This document shows, piece by piece, positions 54,616-64,000 of a stretch of DNA of 64,000 nucleotides. The stretch's first letter is position 1, and each line of letters begins with the position of its first letter. Source of the DNA: Dipteronia dyeriana (taxonomy: Eukaryota; Streptophyta; Magnoliopsida; Sapindales; Sapindaceae); NCBI GenBank assembly GCA_032871835.1, contig CM065300.1, forward strand, positions 109,117,088 through 109,181,087, written 5' to 3'. The notes under the pieces are model-generated. The model did no database searches and had not been told where the DNA came from. It saw only the letters and a program-made list of their open reading frames with translations. The position numbers were made by a program, and so were the translations under genes.

Positions 54616-56651
54616 ACATTCACACACTTGAAGATGAATGCTCATGCATTGGTACGGAAATAACATGTTTTGGAAAATGCATGATTGGAGACTATCTCTA
54701 TGTAGTTTGTATTCTAGTGTGAAATGTGTTTGTATGTATATATGTTTGTACAACATGGATATTAAACTTGAATTTAGTCTTAAATCATTATTGATTGAGT
54801 TCCTGTCATTTCGGTTACTCATACTATTAATTTCAAGTTCTAAGTCAAAAGATACTACACTTTCAACTCATGTTGCAAACATTGTCTTCGTCTTCTTATA
54901 TCGAGTCGAATTATTATTTTCTGGGTTAAGTATCTTATATTTGCCATGTCTGTGAGAGAGTTATGGTTCGTAATCTTTAAACGGATTCAAATTCCGAGTT
55001 TGGAGGCCAAAGAACGGTCGAAGAACGCGAGAGGAGTGCAAGGGAGTTGCACCATGGCCAAAGGCCATCAAATGGTGCAAGCCTGAGATGGTGCGTGGCC
55101 ATCTCGGCCATAACTTCTTGCTGCCCCGAGATGCCCACGTGCCATCTCGGGGAAGTATTCTCAAAGGGGGCATTTTGGTCCTTTCGCTTCTATTCTTTCC
55201 CTCTCCTTTATATTTCCATTCCCTCTCACATTTCATTTAAAGAAGAAATTTAAAACTTGAGTGCAAAATTTTCTCTCCACATTTTCTCACCTTCCAAAAA
55301 TCATAACTTCTTCATTTGAACTCTGATTTGAGTGATTCAAAGTTGAGAGTGTTTGTATATTCATCCTCCATCTTTTCTCTGAAGGTTTGAGTTAGTTTTA
55401 TTGCTGTTTTTAGAGTCTAAACTCACAAAAATGGGACTGTACCAAAATAAACTAATGTATTGATTTTCTCTCAAAGTTTTCTTTAAAATTTTGGTCAATT
55501 GCCTTGGGTTTTCTTCTTCAACATATATATATATATATATATATATATGTCTTGTGATTGTTTTGATTTAAGTTTTGAACTCATTTAAAGCTAGATTGAG
55601 TTTCAATTGAAATCTCACACGTTGAGTTAGGTTTTGATTTTTGCCTATGTTTTCACATGTTTTGGATTGTACTATGTTAGCTTTGATTATAGGACTATTT
55701 GATGATCTTTGATTGATTGATTTTGTGAAAAATAGTTCCTCACATGTATTAGGCTCTCTTTGGCCAAAATCTCACAATGATATATGTGCTTGTGTTCTTT
55801 TGAGCTATTCATGTGTTTTTGTTGAATCTATGAATAGGAATATGCTATAGAACTTTAGCTTTAATCTAAATGACTTTGTCACATGATTTTAACATGTTTT
55901 TGTTTATGAGATTTAAACTTGATTATGTGTTAATTAAACATATCTTGTGATTCAAGTTTTAGATCTATGCATGTATCTAGGTTGTAATTAATGTTGAACA
56001 TATCTTACATGATCTAGATGGATTAAACATGCATGATTGACTAGACTACATTTGTTTTGTGCATTCATGCTCATGTCTAGTATTTTCCATAGGATGTGTT
56101 GATCATAACATTCTATGTTGCTTGCTTGTTTGCATTTTGCATTCATGATCACCTAGATGCCTTGTGAGAAGGAAGTCTTGACAATAGGTGTGAGACCTAT
56201 GTTGTTGAGCAAGAAAGTCTTGGCAGGAGGTGGGAGACCTCGGATTGTCAAGCAAGGAAGTCTTGAATAGAGTTGGGAGGACTCGGATAGTTAAGGAAAG
56301 AAGTCTTGCCTAGGGTCGTGATGATCCAGAAGGGTGAGCGAGGAAGTCTTGACTAGAGTCGGGAGGACTCGGATAGTTGAGCAAGAAGTCTTGCCTAGGG
56401 TCGTGAGGATCCGGAAGGGTGAACGAGGAAGTCTTGACAAGAGGTGTTAGGCCTCAGATTGTTAAGCAAGAGGGCGACATCTTCTTGAGTAGGATAGAAG
56501 GGTATTTTCTAGGTGAAGAGGTCACTTGAGAGATTGTACTTGTCTTATCTACTAGTGGATTTTGTTTGTCGGTGGTTGCTAACCCCATGGATGTTTCCTC
56601 TTCGGAGGTTTACGACGTTATATCTTGTGTCAACTTTTCTCTATCCCTATA

Positions 56652-57333
56652 TGAAAAGTCCTCATTTGTTGATTGGCTTAGTTCGTGAACAACCACATTG
56701 TTGGGGTTCATGTAATGGTAGCTTAGGATCTCAAGATCTCAAGAGGAGGAGCACCAAAGGTAAAATTCTTGTGCTTACTTACTTTGAAGAGATAGTTGCA
56801 CACACTCACATATTCATGCATAACTCTTGATCATATATGTTGAGTGTTTTCTTGTGTGCATTTTAGTTTAAATGACTCTTGTTGACCTATATGCATCTTG
56901 TTATGAAAATTTTATGTCATGCTAGACAATAAAATAGAATGCATTTTCATCACTTTTGTACTTGTTGCTTGTATGGTTGTTTGAGTGTTGAAGTAGGAAT
57001 TGTGCTGGTGGTGCTCTACTTGACCAGCGCACCTTACCAGCGCAACATTCACAGTGGACTGTCGCTAGTGTTTCGCCACTGGGTTGCGCTGCTGCACCCG
57101 CGCAAAGATGCAAAAAGTGGGCGTGCGCTGGTGGTGCGCTACTCTACTAGCGCAGCCCCACCAGCGTAAACATTCCAGTGGTTTTGTGCTTGTGTTGCGC
57201 CACTGACGTGCGCCACTCGACCAACGTCTATTGAAATTTTTAGGCAGTATGCTACTCGACCAGCGCACCTCACCAGTGCAGCTGAAACATTTTTTCCAAA
57301 ACGACATCACTTTGTTTGGATCTTATATATATG

Positions 57334-57371
<38 letters not shown>

Positions 57372-58263
57372 TATATCTCATTGTCTTAAGGTTGTGTAAG
57401 ATTCAAAATATCATATATTTTCCTTATAACACATTTCAAAGGAAAAACACTTTCAAGAACTCATTTTTAATCACTCAAAGCATTCTCATGTGCATCAAAT
57501 CTTCATCTTGCATCATCTAAGTTCATCTAGAGTGCATCTTTGGATAGGGTTGCTTCATTACATCTTGTTTGGTAAGCTCTTCACTATCTTCTTACAAGTT
57601 AAGTGTTTTTACTTGCTAAACCATCTCTTTAATTAATTGTATTCTCTTAGAATATTTTTAGATACAAATTAGAGATTGTTGTGATGACATGATTGAATGT
57701 TGTATTGTGATAGCTTCATAGGATTGATTGATCTATGTTTAGCTAAGCTATTTGAACATGTCATTTAGCATTTGATATCTAGGATTGCATTAATTGTCAT
57801 CTCATTATCCTAGATAAGCATATAGGGTTTCATAGCCTTGTTTGTTCATTGAATATCATCACATATTCACTTAGGACACTTTATCTCTTCATTGAGAAGT
57901 AAGACTTGTGTAGCTTCCGAGAGTAGGTAGCTTAAAGCACAAGCAAGTTGAACTAGATTCACTTATACTGGGATTAGGTAGTGATGGTGGATTAAACCGG
58001 GATTAGGTTGTAATTCTTTGCCATTAGTGGATTCGAGGTTCTAGTGTGGCGCACTCATCAGCCCGTGGTTTTTCCCATTTGGAGGGTTTCCACGTATATC
58101 TCAAGTGTCGTTTATATTTCCGTATTTTTACACTTGTGATTTTATTGTAACTAGCTAGGGGTATTTTTGTAATTTTGACCTTTAACTAAAATTGGGTAAA
58201 TTTGTTTAAAATCTATTCACCCCCCTCTAGATTAATATTAAGCACACCATAATATTTTTTTCA
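56652..58263 (+). repeat. Solo LTR of family B inside the element F LTR (1,612 bp)
   Basis: TGAAAAGTCC...ATATTTTTTTCA, full length compared with the element B LTRs. It is flanked by ctata (56,647-56,651) and ctatc (58,264-58,268), a 4 of 5 match. The uninterrupted LTR in element C reads 'ctatccctatctctc' at this site. No internal region is present, so it is a solo LTR left by LTR-LTR recombination. The host LTR resumes at 58,264. Confidence 0.9.
57297..57375 (+). promoter_or_regulatory. LTR promoter box and TATA run (family B solo LTR)
   Basis: CAAAACGACATCACTTT (57,297-57,313) is followed 10-12 bases later by a long TATA run (about 57,325-57,375). Upstream, 57,000-57,285, are several 'gcgctggtggtgcgctactc' and 'accagcgca' motifs in inverted pairs. 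Confidence 0.55.
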
Positions 58264-58419
58264 CTATCTTTCTTATATTTGTATTTGTTATTTGAATACT
58301 ATGGATAGAACTCTTTATGTAAGTTGACTTCCTTTCTATAATAGAGATTGTGTATGTGTTATGATTACTTGTTTGTATCACGCTTTACTTGTTTTGTATA
58401 TTGATTAAGTGTCTTTAAT

Positions 58420-58460
<41 letters not shown>

Positions 58461-58580
58461 GATACAAGCAATCTTGAGGGACAAACTTTTGTTTGTTTCT
58501 AAGGGAGTCAAAAAAGGTGTCTAACCTATTTACCCCCCTCTAGGTTAGCCTTGAGCATTTAACCGTGTTTGTATTTTCAA

Positions 58581-58593
58581 TTGGTGTCAGAGC
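58581..58593 (+). other. Primer binding site of element F
   Basis: TTGGTGTCAGAGC, one base from TTGGTATCAGAGC (A to G), one base after the LTR end. Confidence 0.82.
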
Positions 58594-58668
58594 AGGACAC
58601 TAGATTGTACTTAGTGAGAGTCCAGGTGATACATTCACGGTTTTTTTAAAGCTTTTGAAGTCATAGGT

Positions 58669-60700
58669 TTGCAAGATGATGTAATGGCGGAACGAGCCTC
58701 AAATAGTAGGCCACCATTACTTCGAGGCACTAACTATAGGTATTGGAAGTTGAGGATGAAAGCCTACATCCGCTCTATTGATGAAAGGGCTTGGATGGTA
58801 GTGGAAAAAGGTTATAGTCCTCTTACCAAGGTTCAAGAGGATGGAACCATGATACTCAAGCCAATGAAAGAACGGACAACGAATGAGTTTGAGGTTGCTA
58901 AGTGGTACCATCGTGTTATGAATGCCATCTTTGGAGGAGTTGATGGGCATCAATTCTCATACATTCAAAATCTTGAATCTGCAAAGGAAGCTTGGGATTC
59001 TCCCAAAGTTACTAATGAAGAAACCTTAGCGGTTAAGAAATCAAGGCTTCAAATGTTGGCATCACAATTTGAAGGTTTAAGTATGGGTGAAGAAGAAAAG
59101 TTCGAAGACTTCCAATCCCGACTTCTTAACATTGCTAACCAATGTCAAGCACTTGGAGTACCTATATGAAAAGAGCGTTTAAATTGGAAAATCCTTAGGT
59201 CTCTTCCTAAGAGATTTAAATCAAAGGTGACAGCTATTGAGGAAAGCAAGGATGTGGATAGCATGAACATTGTTGAGTTGCTTGGGTCTCTCCAAACTTA
59301 TGAGATATGCTTGAAGCCAAAGATTAAGAGTAAGGGAATCACTCTCAATGCTATTGAGAATGAGAGTGATGATGAAAATGAAGAGATGACTCTTTTGGTT
59401 AGAAAATTCAAGAAATTTCTAAAGAAGAATGCCAAGCCTAAAGGCAAGTCTTCTAAAGAAAAGGGAGTTTAGAAAACATCATCTCCAAGGAATGAGAATA
59501 ATAATCAAGCCATGAACAAGAAAGATGTTCAATGCTACAATTGTCATAGTTTCGGTCACTTTGCTAGTGAGTGCACCAAGAAGCCATCTAAGAAAGACAA
59601 GAAAGGCAAAGTGTTAGCGGCTACTTGGAGTGATGATAACTCTAGTGATAATGAGAGCTCTAGTAGTGAGTCTTCAAGTGGTGAAGAGTTGGTGAACAAC
59701 TTTGTAGCTCTAACGGCTTCTCATTCTCCACTAGATGTTGATGGTACAATATCTTTGAACAAGAACTTTGATACAAATCATCATGGAAGCTCTAGTTCCA
59801 TTCCTACTAATCTTGAGTTGTTGGCCAAGATAGAGAAGCTTGAATAAGATAGAGATAATGCTCTAAAAGAGGTAGTTGAGAAGGATGATTTGATCAAGAA
59901 ACAACTAGATGAGTTTGTGATTGTCACTCGTAGACTTATTGGTGAGAAAGGTGATATTATGAAGAAGTTTAGAGAACTTGAAAAGATAAACCTTGAGAAG
60001 GATAATGTGATATCTTCTTTGAAGAAGAGAGAACAAGAATTAATGGAAGAGCTAGACACAGCTAAGGAGGCCATTAAGGACTTAAGGAATGATTCGGTAA
60101 GTGTGTCCAGTGTTAGGAATCTTGTTAACTCTCAGAGTGGTGAAGACGACTTGGTAGTTGAAGAGCAGCTCTTGGAAGTACCACTTTCTACTCACTTGGA
60201 TGAAGTCGTGATTGATAAGAAACCACACAAGAAGAGAAGACCAAAAGCCAAGAAGAAGTTGGTGAACAAGGTATCTTTGCAAACTCCTAGTGAAGCTAGT
60301 TCAACTCCAAAAGGTACAATCTCATCTTTTATTCCAATTTTCCATTATTGCATCACAATATGTCACATTAAGCCTAGGTGTTATAAATATAGTGAAAAAT
60401 GCAAACTAGGGAATGAATCTATAGATAAGGAGATTAAACTTCAACTTGAACATGCTAAGGATTTGAAAGTTGAAAAACATGATAATTTTCTAAGCATGAA
60501 AAGAAGTTTTGAAGTAGAAAGAAAATTAATCTTGTTCAACTTGACAAAGCTTGTGTTGAAAATGTTAAGTAAGAGTGTATTAATGATATTCTTGTTAATC
60601 AAGTCATTGAAGGACTTTACTCTAGATTTAATATTGTTGTCAAGGATGATATTGGAAATGTTTGTGAAGGTACACCCAAGAACAAGTGGTTCAAGGGTGA
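58669..60700 (+). pseudogene. gag-like ORF of element F, broken
   Basis: The start codon at 58,663 reads ATA where element C has ATG. The frame 58,669-59,169 gives the full DUF4219/UBN2 region (LRGTNYRYWKLRMKAYIRSI, ESAKEAWDSPKV), including the part deleted in C. Stops interrupt it at about 59,167 (TGA), 59,470 (TAG for AAG) and 59,845 (TAA for GAA). The first zinc knuckle CYNCHSFGHFASEC (59,530-59,575) is complete. The second (FHYCITICHIKPRCYKY, about 60,335) has lost its first Cys. The coiled coil (59,890-60,100) is well formed. A frameshift near 60,487 precedes the terminal KNKWFKGECYYY-type end, the same end point as in C. Confidence 0.85.
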
Positions 60701-61229
60701 GTGCTATTATTACTAATATAAGAAGCACTTGTGAGGTAGCTTCGAGGCAATATATCAATTGTGTTGAGAATTCTTGCTTGCTAGCTTTGAATACTCCATG
60801 TAATGATATGAACTTGGTTATCTCACATCATGTTTGTTATGATGGTCAAAATTTGTTGGTTAACTTTAGAGAAGTTCGTTTGATATATGTGTTAATTGAG
60901 TTGAGATATTATGCTTTTTATACTCTTGTTGTGAAACATCATCAACTTGATGTCATGAGAACATTCAAGGCAAAAGTGCTCATAAAAAGGGCAGAAGTAT
61001 GATATTTGGTGAATATAATATGCAAAAGGTATCTTTATACTCTAATGCATGTTCTCTTAGATATTCATCTTTTGACTCAATTTTTGATATACATCTCATA
61101 GCATATCATATTAGAGAATTTTGTATAGCATATATATGGTTCTCATTGACATTTGCTATTTTAGGATCTAATAGTGATATTATTCACATTGATATTAACT
61201 TTGATGATTATTTATGTATAGTATATTGA
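60697..61229 (+). other. Two short conserved frames after gag of element F
   Basis: Same frames as 20,111-20,644: 60,697-61,002 (same length) and 60,999-61,229. They stay open in both copies, but replacement differences are frequent (about 13 in 101 residues in the first), so coding constraint is not evident by eye. Confidence 0.35.
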
Positions 61230-62404
61230 GTGGAATTACTTTTGAAAATATGAGTTTCATATTCTTTGAAAGCTACTCATTAGAGAAGTAATGATCTTGA
61301 ATAAGTCTCTACTTATTGCTTTTAGATCATGTGCTTATGAGCCATAAAATCTTGGTTTTCTAAATTGCACCTTACTTCTCTTATATGTTTTGCTAGTAGG
61401 TTGAGTTTAGTAATTTGTAAACTTTGGATACACCTTGAAGTTTTTGTGCTTAAGTACATTTAAAATGACCTATGGTTAGTATCCATTTTGTTTCGGCAAA
61501 TACATAGAACTCAACGAGCACCTTCATGGAAAGGGCTACACACATTGGTTGTTAAAGCTACCCAATGTTGGAAAGAGCTACACCATTGTGATGAGTGAAA
61601 GCCACCATGAAGTGAATTTTGTTTATGTTTAAAAAAAATTGGAAAAATCAAAGAAGTGTTGAAATGTAATCATGAAAAGAAAAAATTCTTTGATTCAAAG
61701 CCTAAAAAGAAAAGGAGGAAGGCTTAAAAAAGAGTATAGTTGAAAATCAAAGGAGCTCGGGTTGAAAAACAGAAATGGGATGACGAGCCATATGCACACA
61801 AACGCTCATATGTTGAAATCTATTCTCTTAAAAGCAAAAATTCCGGATGATAATAAGTTTGACTTTTTATGGAAAAAACTTAAGATGAATAGTGTTGTTG
61901 GAAATTGTTTGCATGTTGATTATCAAACTACTTCTTGATATATATTTGAAGCATATCTCTCGCACACACACTTTGTTTATGAGTATGATGATATTTTAGG
62001 AATTGTTGAAGAATTATGAGAGAACTTGAAAAATCTTTATGTATCTCTCTTAGCATATGAAGCTTATTTTGTTGATATTTCTTCAAATTGCTTGAATGTG
62101 TGATTGTGTGAACATCTTTGTGAACTTTATGCTATCATTGATTTTAGTTATAGCATCTTTCAAGGGGGAGCATTGTATGCTAGACATTGTTCTCTTTTAT
62201 GATATGTTCACATGCTTCATTTTGTTACATGTTGGCATATTTTTACTTAATGATACTTGTATGATATTACTCACTATCTTTGCCTTGCATGATGATTCAT
62301 TCTTAAGTCATATGTCTTTGTTTTTATATCTTTGTGACTAATATGCTTGTTTTATCTTTCACTCACTTTTGTTGTATGTATATAGCATCTTATAACACAG
62401 GAAA
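61230..62404 (+). other. Non-coding spacer between gag and ORF2 in element F
   Basis: Colinear with 20,645-21,809. No domain was seen; the frame 62,096-62,341 is hydrophobic and not matched by an open frame in element C. Confidence 0.55.
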
Positions 62405-63466
62405 AATGGGAAGAACTAAGATTACCATAAGTGAAATCAATTGAATCTCGTTGTGAAAACCATGTCTACCTCAAAAGGATCCAAAGCTTTAAGTATAAAA
62501 GATTTAGGGATCTTTGGAACAAAGAAGATATTTTAAGAGAGAGGCATTGACTTTGGTAAGTGTAAAGATTCTTATGTTCTTAAGTGCTTAAAGAATATAA
62601 ATTAGGAATCTTGGGTGAGCATGTTAGGAGTTGTAAATGATACTCTTGTTAGAGAGTTTTATCTTGAATATAGGGAAAGTGCCACCTTATTAGATGCTTT
62701 GATGGAAATTAGGGGTGTTGTGTTTAGAGTTAACCCAGAAAACATTAACAAGTTTCTTGGGGTATCTAATGATATAGATTTTAGTTTTCTAGATGTGGAT
62801 GTCTTTGAGAATCTAAATATCATGGGTAGAACTCTTTGTGACAATGCTTCTTTTGAGTGGAAAAGTAGAGCATATATTAGTCAACATGAGTTAATTAAGG
62901 CTAGTGCATTTTGGCATCTATTCATTTGCACTAACATGATTGGATCTTCGAATTCAACCGAGTTGAATAAGGACAAGATCAAAATAGTGTATTCCTTGGT
63001 AACTAATCAACCTATAAACCTTGGAGATCTTTTCATATATTACATTGATAGTGTGACTTTCTCTACTAGAGGTGATAAAAAGCTTGCATTACTGGGGTTT
63101 ATTACTTCATTGTGTTTAGCTCATGGGATTAAGAGTAGAGAAGATGATGTGTTAGTTCAACCCTTGGAAACGTATTGTGATAAACGTGTGTCATACATGT
63201 TATATAAGAATAAGGGTAAGACTTGTGATACTTTTGGACTATTTAGTAGTTCTCAAGTTGATAGTCATGTGATTAGCACAAACATTCTTCCGGATTGGGC
63301 TATACAATTGAAGGAGAAGGTCGATGAACTTAGTGCTATAGTTGTTCAACAAGATGCTAGGATAAATGAGTTGGAGGAGTGCATTGCTTCAAGTTCAAGA
63401 CCACTTCTCAAGCATTATGTTAGATCAACTACTCGCACAACTTTCTTTGGTGGAACAAGTAGCTAG
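62405..63466 (+). pseudogene. ORF2 of element F: 'putative plant transposon protein' domain
   Basis: The ATG at 62,405 opens MGRTKIT and is soon frameshifted. A TAA near 62,533 sits where C has CAA, and a TAG near 62,604 sits where C has TGA. From the internal codon at 62,615 the frame is open for 283 codons, with TLVREFYLEYRESATLLDAL, IRGVVFRVNPENINKFLGV, CDNASFEWKSRAYISQHELI, SLVTNQPINLGDLF, ALLGFITSLCLAHGI and a C-terminal coiled coil (WAIQLKEKVDELSAIVVQQD). This longer uninterrupted copy shows that ORF2 is a real conserved reading frame of the family. Role unknown; it has no visible catalytic motif. Confidence 0.75.
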
Positions 63467-63924
63467 TATTTGAGTCTTGAGGTTTGTTTCTTAACTTTTC
63501 GTATCATTTCATGTCAAAAAGTGGGAGAAAGAGATGCTAGTTACTTAGTTTCTTTTTATATTGTTTTTGTGAACTTTTGAACTTTCAATGGCATGCAATA
63601 ATTAGTCTTAAGATTTGATTAAGAATTCTTGTGTTTTGGCATGTATTGAAGGGGAGATACATGTATTTGTGGACTTTATTGTATATTCTTATCCATATTA
63701 TATGTTGTCATTTGTTGTTTTTCTCTTGTATATGCTTTGTGCTTTGAGATGATTTGTAGGTTGCTTCAAGAGAAGATCAAGATGAAGTTCAAGAGTTGAT
63801 GAAGATAAGTTATAGGAATAATACTCATTGTAATGTGAGGGAGTGATTTTGTGACCTATTTTCATTTTTATGTTTGCAGTAAATGTATAGGTGTTTTAAC
63901 ATGGAATTTGCCAATGGGGGAGAT
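63467..63924 (+). other. 3' untranslated region and polypurine tract of element F
   Basis: Purine tracts near 63,519-63,532 (degraded to 'aaaaagtgggagaaag') and 63,648-63,659 ('gaaggggagata'), and the LTR-adjacent AATGGGGGAGAT at 63,913-63,924. No gene. Confidence 0.75.
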
Positions 63925-64000
63925 TGTTAGGTTTTAGTTTGTGTTGGCATTAATTCCATATCAAAATGATGTTTACTTGTAATGATTTAGTTGTTTAGAT
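63925..64000 (+). repeat. Start of the 3' LTR of element F
   Basis: TGTTAGGTTTTAGTTTGTG begins right after the polypurine tract and matches 54,187 onward; the rest is outside the window. Confidence 0.9.

Larger units (their letters stand above)
54187..58579 (+). repeat. 5' LTR of element F, interrupted by a solo LTR
   Basis: TGTTAGG start at 54,187 and TTTTCA end at 58,579. Without the inserted 1.6 kb it is about 2.8 kb, slightly longer than in element C because of a larger minisatellite and more 'gaagtcttg' repeats (56,170-56,480). It has a (TA)n at 55,519-55,547 and at 58,422-58,456. A perfect 10-bp hairpin, CCCCGAGATG (55,124-55,133) with CATCTCGGGG (55,143-55,152), lies in the same promoter-proximal position as in element C. 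Confidence 0.88.
54187..64000 (+). mobile_element. Non-autonomous LTR retrotransposon F, sister of element C, right end off the window
   Basis: Order: 5' LTR 54,187-58,579 (holding a solo family B LTR), primer site 58,581-58,593, gag region 58,669-60,700, short frames 60,697-61,229, spacer, ORF2 62,405-63,466, polypurine tract 63,913-63,924 and the first 76 bases of the 3' LTR. The internal region is colinear with 18,122-23,338 and, like it, contains no protease, integrase, RT or RNase H motif. The left neighbour is an LTR relic; the target duplication cannot be checked because the right end is outside. Confidence 0.9.

Overview
The window looks like nuclear DNA of a flowering plant, probably a eudicot (inferred from the sequence; the species is not identified). 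It is AT-rich, has plant-type spliced exons, and is packed with Ty1/Copia LTR retrotransposons whose primer binding sites match plant initiator-Met tRNA. I recognise one apparently intact host gene: a seven-exon glycerophosphodiester phosphodiesterase-like (GDPDL/SHV3-type) gene on the minus strand at 49,691-52,511. Its predicted exons join in frame to 762 codons plus a stop. No prokaryotic genes, CRISPR array, rRNA or tRNA gene was seen.

Layout. 1-537: truncated end of an LTR. 541-6,120: degenerate minus-strand Copia element (family A, Angela/BARE-like by inference) with gag, protease, integrase, leader, primer site and a long LTR of about 2.4 kb. 6,038-8,330: tandem duplication of about 1.13 kb of a broken coiled-coil ORF with the outer end of the family A LTR. 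8,790-11,130: 5' part of a second Copia family (E, SIRE/Maximus-like). 11,894-32,121: a complete but inactive SIRE-like Copia element (family B, minus strand) with 5-bp target duplications, split by a 10.5-kb insertion at 15,452-25,929 (family C, plus strand), which also has perfect 5-bp duplications. 32,331-44,265: further family A fragments and a family G element, including an inverted LTR arrangement. 44,290-45,605: a broken FAR1/MULE-type transposase-derived gene. 46,968-48,360: three diverged direct repeats with C/D-snoRNA-like ends. 49,691-52,511: GDPDL. 54,187 to the right edge: a second family C copy (called F), whose 5' LTR carries a solo family B LTR.

The most interesting system is family C (copies C and F). 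Both copies have LTRs, a primer site and a polypurine tract, and encode a Gag-like protein with zinc knuckles plus a separate second ORF resembling the 'putative plant transposon protein' domain. Neither has a recognisable protease, integrase, reverse transcriptase or RNase H. The coding similarity stops at what looks like the start of the protease in both copies. This suggests a non-autonomous Gag-plus-accessory-ORF family moved by the enzymes of an autonomous relative, possibly SIRE-like elements of the kind seen in family B.

A second theme is promoter architecture. LTRs of families B, E and G, otherwise different, share a box close to CAAAACGAYRTCACTTT located 10-14 bp upstream of a TATA run, with a GC-rich array of short inverted repeats just upstream. 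Family C/F LTRs also have GC-rich perfect hairpins upstream of the TATA box, but without the box. All coordinates, splice sites and alignments were read by eye. Family and lineage names are inferences to be checked by search.
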